From positions 1-9,650 of the forward strand of contig CAZUZD010000241.1 of assembly GCA_964624465.1 (NCBI GenBank): DNA of 9,650 nt, in the 5' to 3' direction. Shown piece by piece: positions 1 through 3,605 of the stretch (its first letter is position 1; every line of letters begins with the position of its first letter). The position numbers were made by a program, and so were the translations under genes. The notes under the pieces were generated by a model, which had not been told where the DNA came from, did not search any database, and saw only the letters and a list, made by a program, of their open reading frames with translations. The stretch is from CAZUZD01 sp964624465. Lineage in GTDB: Bacteria > Planctomycetota > Planctomycetia > Isosphaerales > Isosphaeraceae.

Positions 1-216
1 GGCGACGACCGGGTCGCCGGCCGACTCGGCCAGGGTCTGCACGGCGGCGGCGGCCCCCGGCGGCTGGTACTGGAGGGCGCCCGGTCGCTTCGCGAGCCAG
101 ACGGTGTGGGGGCCGGTGGCGCCGGCGGCCGTCCAGGGCTGCACGCCGTCGCCCAGGGGCCGCTCGGCGCGGTCGTCGCCGGCGGCATAGACGCGGCCGG
201 CCCGCATCCAGACGGT
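1..216 (-). CDS. Sialidase-like BNR/Asp-box protein, C-terminal part (continues off the left edge)
   Basis: Read on the minus strand from about 216 down to 1, this stretch is an open frame beginning TVWMRAGRVYAAGDDRAE and ending DPVVA at the window edge. It fits as the direct continuation of the sialidase-like protein whose first 269 codons lie at 357-1164. That part ends in PMDGGAIAPGSDGA, and the next beta strand in such proteins normally starts a few residues later with a V-W-R-x-G-x-V-Y type strand. Little or no coding sequence therefore seems to be missing between the two parts, although a carbamoyltransferase fragment and ten N lie between them. The true stop codon is off the window, probably only a few tens of residues away. 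The join is inference; the frame itself is seen directly. Confidence 0.6.
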
Positions 217-346
217 CGACCGCGACGTCAATCCGCGCTACCACGATATCATCAAAGCATTCGAGGACCGGACCGGCTACGGCATCATCATCAACACCTC
301 GTTCAACGTGCGCGGCGAACCGATCGTGTGCACGCCGGCCGACGCT
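200..346 (+). CDS. Carbamoyltransferase (NodU/CmcH family) C-terminal fragment, probably a chimeric contig end
   Basis: About 49 codons on the plus strand read ARIQTVDRDVNPRYH, then AFEDRTGYGIIINTSFNVRG and EPIVCTPADA, up to the first N. QTVDR..NP.(F/Y)H and NTSFNVRGEPIVCTP.DA are hallmark motifs of the C-terminal domain of O-carbamoyltransferases such as NodU, CmcH and TobZ. These enzymes transfer a carbamoyl group from carbamoyl phosphate to sugars or antibiotics. No start or stop is present, and the residues that should follow (usually YRCF) would fall in the gap. The stretch 221-346 has 77 G+C in 126 bases (61 percent), clearly lower than its surroundings, and uses AAA and GCA codons. It replaces, in opposite orientation, the expected junction of the sialidase-like gene. 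Most likely it is foreign sequence stitched to a contig end, not a working gene here. Confidence 0.7.
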
Positions 347-356
347 NNNNNNNNNN
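347..356. other. Assembly gap (10 N)
   Basis: Ten undetermined bases join two contigs. The left contig ends in a carbamoyltransferase fragment and the right contig begins inside the sialidase-like gene. A fixed run of ten is typical of a scaffolding placeholder, so the true distance is unknown. Confidence 0.98.
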
Positions 357-1164
357 GCGCGCCGTCGGAGCCGGGGGCGATCGCGCCGCCGTCCATCGGG
401 CACTTGTTGTAGACCCAGGTGCGGAGGCCGAGCTTGCCGGGGCGCCCGAAGTGGCGGCCGGCGTCGGTCGAGGCGACGTGCCAGAGGTCGCGGGCCCCGC
501 CCAGATCGTTGCGCCACATCACGTGCAGCGTGCCGTCGGCCGCGAAGGCCACCGACGGATGGCAGCAGGTGCAGATGGCGCCGTCGGGCGAGCGGTAGAC
601 CAGCGCGTCGGGCTCCCAGGTCGCCCCGCCGTCGGCCGAGCGGGCGCCGTAGAGGGCCATCTTGCCGTCGCGGAGGTCGAGCCAGGCGCAGAAGAGCGAC
701 CCGTCGGGCCCGGCGGCCATCGCGTGCAACCCCTCGCGGGCCGAGGTCGCCACGGTGTTCACCCGCGTCGGGCCGTCCCAGTGCGCCCCGCCATCGGTCG
801 AGCGCCAGGCCAGCACGTCGCCGTCCTGCCCCTTGCCCTTCGCACCGCTGACGGCCGTGACCACCACCGCATCGGCCGTGGCCGCGACCCGAGGCCCGCG
901 CCGCATGCCGAGGGCGAGGTTCGGCGGCGTGGCCACCGTCACTGGCTCACCGAAGTGCCCCCCGCCGTCGGCCGACGCCGCCACCCGGATCGCCGACCCG
1001 CTGCCGTACGCCACGAACACCGCCTTGCCCCCGGGCGCCACCGCCACCTGCGGCTGCCGCGCCTGCGCGTCGGTCGTCACCGCCGTCGGGGCCGGGGCGG
1101 GTGGGGAATCGACGGCCACCGCGCTCAGGGCGGCCAGCAGACCGGTCAGGGGAAGCCAGGGCAT
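357..1164 (-). CDS. Sialidase-like BNR/Asp-box repeat protein, secreted, N-terminal part
   Basis: Probable exported beta-propeller protein of the sialidase (neuraminidase) superfamily. The start chosen is ATG at 1164, which has GAGG eight bases upstream and begins a hydrophobic, signal-peptide-like segment (LPLTGLLAALSAVAV). Four Asp-box-like turns are visible in 269 codons: SADGGGHF (about residue 64), STDGGAHW (122), SADGGATW (176) and STDAGRHF (232). A cysteine cluster ICTCCHPSV (about 197-205) precedes an HVMWRND strand. Asp boxes are structural, so real sialidase activity is not shown; no arginine triad can be assigned by eye. Proteins of this type in planctomycetes are often annotated as exo-alpha-sialidases of unknown substrate. 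The reading frame runs into the N gap at 347-356 and resumes at 216-1. The gene is alone on this strand with its own promoter at 1254-1282. Confidence 0.75.
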
Positions 1165-1230
1165 CGTGCGATCCTCGTGGCCTGCGGTCGCGGGGCAGAA
1201 CGGGCCCCACGCTCGCGCGGCCTTGCGATT

Positions 1231-1242
1231 TTGACCCGTCAA
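1231..1242. promoter_or_regulatory. Operator-like palindrome just downstream of the predicted promoter
   Basis: TTGAC-CC-GTCAA is a perfect 5-bp inverted repeat with a 2-base spacer, followed by a short AT-rich stretch. It begins a few bases downstream of the predicted transcription start of the sialidase-like gene, a position where a dimeric repressor would block initiation or clearance. The short arm length means chance is possible. Confidence 0.25.
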
Positions 1243-1253
1243 GGTGCGGCGCG

Positions 1254-1282
1254 ATTATCCCCGCACACCCGTCCCCTTGCAA
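1254..1282 (-). promoter_or_regulatory. Sigma70-like promoter for the sialidase-like gene
   Basis: On the minus strand TTGCAA (1282-1277) and GATAAT (1259-1254) are separated by exactly 17 bases. That is 4 of 6 and 5 of 6 matches to the -35 and -10 consensus, in a locally AT-richer patch of otherwise GC-rich DNA. The -10 lies about 90 bases upstream of the ATG at 1164, leaving a leader of roughly 85 nucleotides. Transcription start is predicted near 1247. Confidence 0.5.
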
Positions 1283-1349
1283 CGAACCGGCCCCCACGTC
1301 GATACCGCCCACGCCGTCGCGGTTGGTTCGATTCGCGGCGCGACCCGGT

Positions 1350-1769
1350 TCAGAAGTCGGGGTCCCGTGCGGAGAGGGTCTCGATCCACTCCACCATCCC
1401 GGCCGCAATCTGACGCGCATCCTCGTACAGCCGGCCGTGGCCGTCCATCAGGAACGCCGCCTGGATGGTCTCGCTCTCCCCGAACGGGATGCGGCATCGG
1501 TCGGCGTCCAGGGTGCGGTGCCCCTCGTGGCGCAGGGCACGGATCGCCTGTGGAATCCGATGGACCTTGAACCGACCGTGCACTCCCAGGTGGAGGCAGA
1601 CGCCGCCGAATCGGTAGAACGTGTCGACCACCCTCGGATCCACCGGCAGGCCCGCGGTCGCGAGCTGTTCGGCGACCCACCCGGGCGTGTCCGAGTTCTC
1701 CGCAATGCCCCGCGCCGCGAGGTATGCCCTGGCCCTGGGCGACAGCGGGAGCCCGTCGTACCGCGTCAT
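1350..1769 (-). CDS. SUKH-like (SMI1/KNR4 superfamily, SUKH-3 type) small protein
   Basis: A 139-residue cytoplasmic protein starting at ATG 1769 (MTRYDGLPLSPRARAYL) and ending TLSARDPDF. GGAGG lies ten bases before the start; another in-frame ATG at 1799 would add ten glycine-rich residues and is less likely. The layout matches SUKH-3 type proteins: a helical N terminus, then DTFYRFGGVCL (about 49-59), an IPFGES segment (94-99), a strand with FLMDGHGRLYE (106-116, resembling the family D.DGR.Y motif), and a C-terminal helix AAGMVEWIETL. Many SUKH proteins are immunity proteins against contact-dependent or polymorphic toxins. No toxin gene is visible here, so that role is inference from family membership. 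The assignment rests on motif memory, not a search, so a merely SUKH-like hypothetical protein is the safe reading. A TATGAT -10-like box lies about 70 bases upstream. Confidence 0.6.
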   Translation of the reverse strand: MTRYDGLPLSPRARAYLAARGIAENSDTPGWVAEQLATAGLPVDPRVVDTFYRFGGVCLHLGVHGRFKVHRIPQAIRALRHEGHRTLDADRCRIPFGESETIQAAFLMDGHGRLYEDARQIAAGMVEWIETLSARDPDF

Positions 1770-1839
1770 CGACCGGCCCCCTCCGCCCACCCACGCCATC
1801 ACCGCACTGCACCGCAGCCACCGAGCGCCGCGGTCCTTG

Positions 1840-1845
1840 ATCATA
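1840..1845 (-). promoter_or_regulatory. Possible -10 box for the SUKH-like gene
   Basis: Minus-strand TATGAT, 5 of 6 to the -10 consensus, sits about 70 bases upstream of the ATG at 1769. No convincing -35 hexamer is found at 16-18 bases, so this is weak. Confidence 0.2.
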
Positions 1846-1877
1846 GTCGCCCGAGACCCAAAACAGTGACCGGGTCG

Positions 1878-1908
1878 CCCGGTCGAAACCGTCACACTCC
1901 CATGAGGG
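1878..1908 (+). repeat. 31-bp direct repeat, copy 1
   Basis: This copy matches 2433-2463 with a few differences. The shared pattern is CCCGG(T/A)CGAA, then an ACCG/CCGG variation, then CACACTCCC(A/G)TGAGGG. Copy 1 is followed after five bases by the palindrome at 1914. It lies in non-coding DNA between the divergent SUKH-like and 2113 genes. Confidence 0.55.
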
Positions 1909-1913
1909 GGAGA

Positions 1914-1948
1914 GGGTCGCCCGGAAGACTGGCTCGTCCGGGCGACCC
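1914..1948. repeat. Dispersed palindrome, copy 1 (diverged loop)
   Basis: GGGTCGCCCGGA (1914-1925) and TCCGGGCGACCC (1937-1948) form a perfect 12-bp inverted repeat around an 11-base loop. The arms are identical to the outer arms of the copy at 2519-2552; only the centre differs. It sits between two divergent genes, so it is not an ordinary end-of-gene terminator for either. Confidence 0.75.
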
Positions 1949-2112
1949 ATCTGCACATTGTCCCCGCTGGACTGACGCCGCCGGTCGGGCGCCGGCCATC
2001 GGGGAGCGACCCGGCACAACGGCATGGTGTCCGACCAGAGGGAAGGCGATCCTGAAGATTGCTTGCGGCCAATCGCGTGTGATCGCAGCCGCGCAGCGGA
2101 GGATTTTCAGCA

Positions 2113-2424
2113 GTGAAATCGGACCAGGCGCGGGCCGAGGTTGTGTTGTGGGCCAGGAAGTTGGGGCTCGCCGAGATCCGTCCGGACTGGCGGGGCTGCG
2201 ATGCGGTGTGGGAGGTGGTCGAGGCGATGGCCGCCGAGGGAGCGATCGTCCTGATCAAGATCGACGGCCAGCGGCAGGGTCCCGGTGACTCTGGCCGCTA
2301 CACGATCCTCGTCTCCGGTGGGCCGCTCGGCGAGGACTTCTTCCGCCGCGATACCCCGGTCCTCGAGGACGGGATCGCCCTGGCGATCGTCTACTATGCC
2401 GAGAGGTGCTGGAACACGCTCTGA
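2113..2424 (+). CDS. Hypothetical 103-residue protein
   Basis: I do not recognise a family. The start is GTG at 2113, with GGAGG ten bases upstream, giving MKSDQARAEVVLWARKLGL; the frame ends AIVYYAERCWNTL. The predicted protein is small, soluble and mixed alpha/beta. It has an N-terminal helix (about 5-18), a helix WEVVEAMAAEG (33-43), a strand IVLIKIDG (45-52), a strand RYTILVSGG (62-70), an acidic linker and a C-terminal helix. There is no signal peptide or membrane segment. Its size, composition and position beside a SUKH-like and a DUF2251-like gene suggest an accessory or immunity-type protein, but this is guilt by association only. Nine bases after its stop begins copy 2 of the 31-bp repeat, and a strong palindrome at 2519 may end its transcript. 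Confidence 0.65.
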   Translation: MKSDQARAEVVLWARKLGLAEIRPDWRGCDAVWEVVEAMAAEGAIVLIKIDGQRQGPGDSGRYTILVSGGPLGEDFFRRDTPVLEDGIALAIVYYAERCWNTL

Positions 2425-2432
2425 CGGCGTGG

Positions 2433-2463
2433 CCCGGACGAACCGGCCACACTCCCGTGAGGG
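2433..2463 (+). repeat. 31-bp direct repeat, copy 2
   Basis: This is the second copy of the box at 1878-1908, sharing the CACACTCCC(A/G)TGAGGG end and the CCCGG(T/A)CGAA start. It begins immediately downstream of the stop at 2424. The palindrome of the same family follows 55 bases later instead of five. Confidence 0.55.
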
Positions 2464-2518
2464 CAGCCATCCGGGTTCCAGAGCTTCTCACGGACCTCGA
2501 CGCCAGGATCGGATCACA

Positions 2519-2552
2519 GGGTCGCCCGGACGACTTGTCGTCCGGGCGACCC
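2519..2552. repeat. Dispersed palindrome, copy 2 (perfect, 16-bp arms); possible terminator
   Basis: GGGTCGCCCGGACGAC (2519-2534), then TT, then GTCGTCCGGGCGACCC (2537-2552) is a perfect 34-bp palindrome with a 2-base centre. As RNA it would form a very stable hairpin. It lies about 95 bases after the stop of the 2113-2424 gene and could terminate it, although no T-run follows. As DNA it could extrude or block polymerases, which may help explain the assembly gap 37 bases further on. Confidence 0.8.
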
Positions 2553-2589
2553 CCCGCCCAGAACATACCACCCCCCCCCATGGGCGGTC

Positions 2590-2599
2590 NNNNNNNNNN
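2590..2599. other. Assembly gap (10 N) in low-complexity DNA
   Basis: Ten undetermined bases are flanked by C-runs. Before the gap is ACCACCCCCCCCC; after it are CCTCCCCCC and a perfect 14-bp palindrome CCGGGGGCCCCCGG at 2639-2652. The stretch 2553-2812 holds no gene I can support. It contains homopolymers, G/C palindromes and the short upstream region of the 2813 gene. True gap length is unknown. Confidence 0.97.
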
Positions 2600-2812
2600 T
2601 CCCTTTGGTACTCCCGCCCCTCCCCCCGTGGTTGTAATCCGGGGGCCCCCGGGCCTCGGTGGGGGCCGGGCGACCCCGCTCCGAGAACTTCCCACGCCGC
2701 GCATGTGGCGGTCCTGGCCCATCGGCTCTCCTCGATTGATCCCGGTATCGGGACGGGCCACGATGAACCCCGTGTCGGTCACACGTGCTGGTCAGGATTG
2801 CGGGGCATCCCG

Positions 2813-3259
2813 ATGTTCATCTCCGAGCAGCATCCCGGCTCTCGTCGGACCGCCCTCATCGAGGACGACGGGACCACGGGCTTCCTCTACCTGACAGAGC
2901 CCGAAAGTCAGAAGGTCGCCGGAGATTGCTGGCTCTACAACCGGATCCCGGCACCCGACCCATCCGAGAACCAGAACCATCGGGGATCGGCACCGCCTGC
3001 GCCCCAGGGGCATGCTGGACCAGACGCCCAGCAAGCGACACCGTCCGAGGATGCCGTGAGCGTCCTCTGGTCCCCGGACGGCAACGCCGCCTGCGTTCTG
3101 ATTGACGGTGAGCCGATCGGGTTCCTGATCGCCGGGGAGGCGGGTTACGGTGGGTCGAGTCGGCATCTCATCCGGGCGGGACCGTGGGGCCAGCCCTGGG
3201 ATGAGCAACGGTACCAAGCGGTCTTCGGACCGCCCTCGCCTGGGCCCGATCGGGAGTAG
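2813..3259 (+). CDS. DUF2251-like small protein
   Basis: A 148-residue soluble protein starting at ATG 2813 (MFISEQHPGSRRTALIEDDG) and ending GPPSPGPDRE. The order of motifs resembles DUF2251: an N-terminal TALIEDDGTTGFLYL block (13-27), a CWLYNRI segment (39-45), VLWSPDG (84-90) followed by strand ACVLIDGEPIGFLIAG (93-108), and a C-terminal GPWGQPWDEQRY (123-134). Residues 46-80 form a Pro/Gln/Ala-rich linker longer than expected, perhaps an insertion. The family has no firmly known function to my knowledge; members occur as isolated single genes. The start is supported by family-like residues from the first codon, but the ribosome site is weak (GGGG seven bases upstream). Hairpins at 3321-3347 and 3366-3388 follow the stop. 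Confidence 0.6.
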   Translation: MFISEQHPGSRRTALIEDDGTTGFLYLTEPESQKVAGDCWLYNRIPAPDPSENQNHRGSAPPAPQGHAGPDAQQATPSEDAVSVLWSPDGNAACVLIDGEPIGFLIAGEAGYGGSSRHLIRAGPWGQPWDEQRYQAVFGPPSPGPDRE

Positions 3260-3320
3260 GCGTCCACGGCCCGACACCCAGTCCTCGGCTCCCTGGCGGC
3301 GGCCTCGTCAGGTCGCGCCG

Positions 3321-3347
3321 CGACGGGCGGCTCGGCGAGGCCCGTCG
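3321..3347 (+). terminator. Hairpin downstream of the DUF2251-like gene
   Basis: CGACGGGC (3321-3328) and GCCCGTCG (3340-3347) form a perfect 8-bp stem with an 11-base loop, about 60 bases after the stop at 3259. It overlaps a smaller competing stem GTCGC/GCGAC (3312-3324). No T-run follows, so termination is only possible. Confidence 0.3.
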
Positions 3348-3365
3348 ATCGTCACACCTGGTTAG

Positions 3366-3388
3366 CCCGGACGACTTGCTCGTCCGGG
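3366..3388. repeat. Dispersed palindrome, copy 3
   Basis: CCCGGACGA (3366-3374) and TCGTCCGGG (3380-3388) are perfect 9-bp arms around CTTGC. It matches the centre of copy 2 apart from one inserted base, and it lies in the left arm of the 3360-3610 unit. Confidence 0.75.
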
Positions 3389-3583
3389 TCGCGCAGCGAC
3401 AGGCGGAGTCGGTCCAGCCGACCGATCGATCCAGGCACAGCCGCCGCGTCGGGGTTCGGGCCTCGACGCCAAAACGGGCGGAGAGGGCTGCTGGCCGTCG
3501 CAGGCCCCGCCACGGATCTTCCGAATCGCGAACCGGGTTGCGACGATCGATGGGCAACCCTCACGCCGCCTGTCGCTGCGCGA

Positions 3584-3605
3584 CCCGGACGACAAGTCGT
3601 CCGGG
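3584..3605. repeat. Dispersed palindrome, copy 4; possible terminator of the YfhO gene
   Basis: CCCGGACGAC (3584-3593), AA, GTCGTCCGGG (3596-3605) is a perfect 10-bp inverted repeat with a 2-base centre. It lies directly after the YfhO stop codon (3606-3608, minus strand), so the transcript would form this hairpin immediately past its end. Confidence 0.75.

Noticed and set aside
2035..2095. Nested small inverted repeats (GCGATC/GATCGC around GATTG/CAATC) upstream of the 2113 gene
   Set aside because: Arms of five to six bases with long loops are expected by chance; no promoter elements align with them.
1101..2288. 395-codon plus-strand frame spanning the SUKH-like gene and intergenic palindromes
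   Set aside because: It crosses a promoter, two intergenic regions and a palindrome with no motif; the minus-strand SUKH-like frame and the 2113 frame explain the region better.
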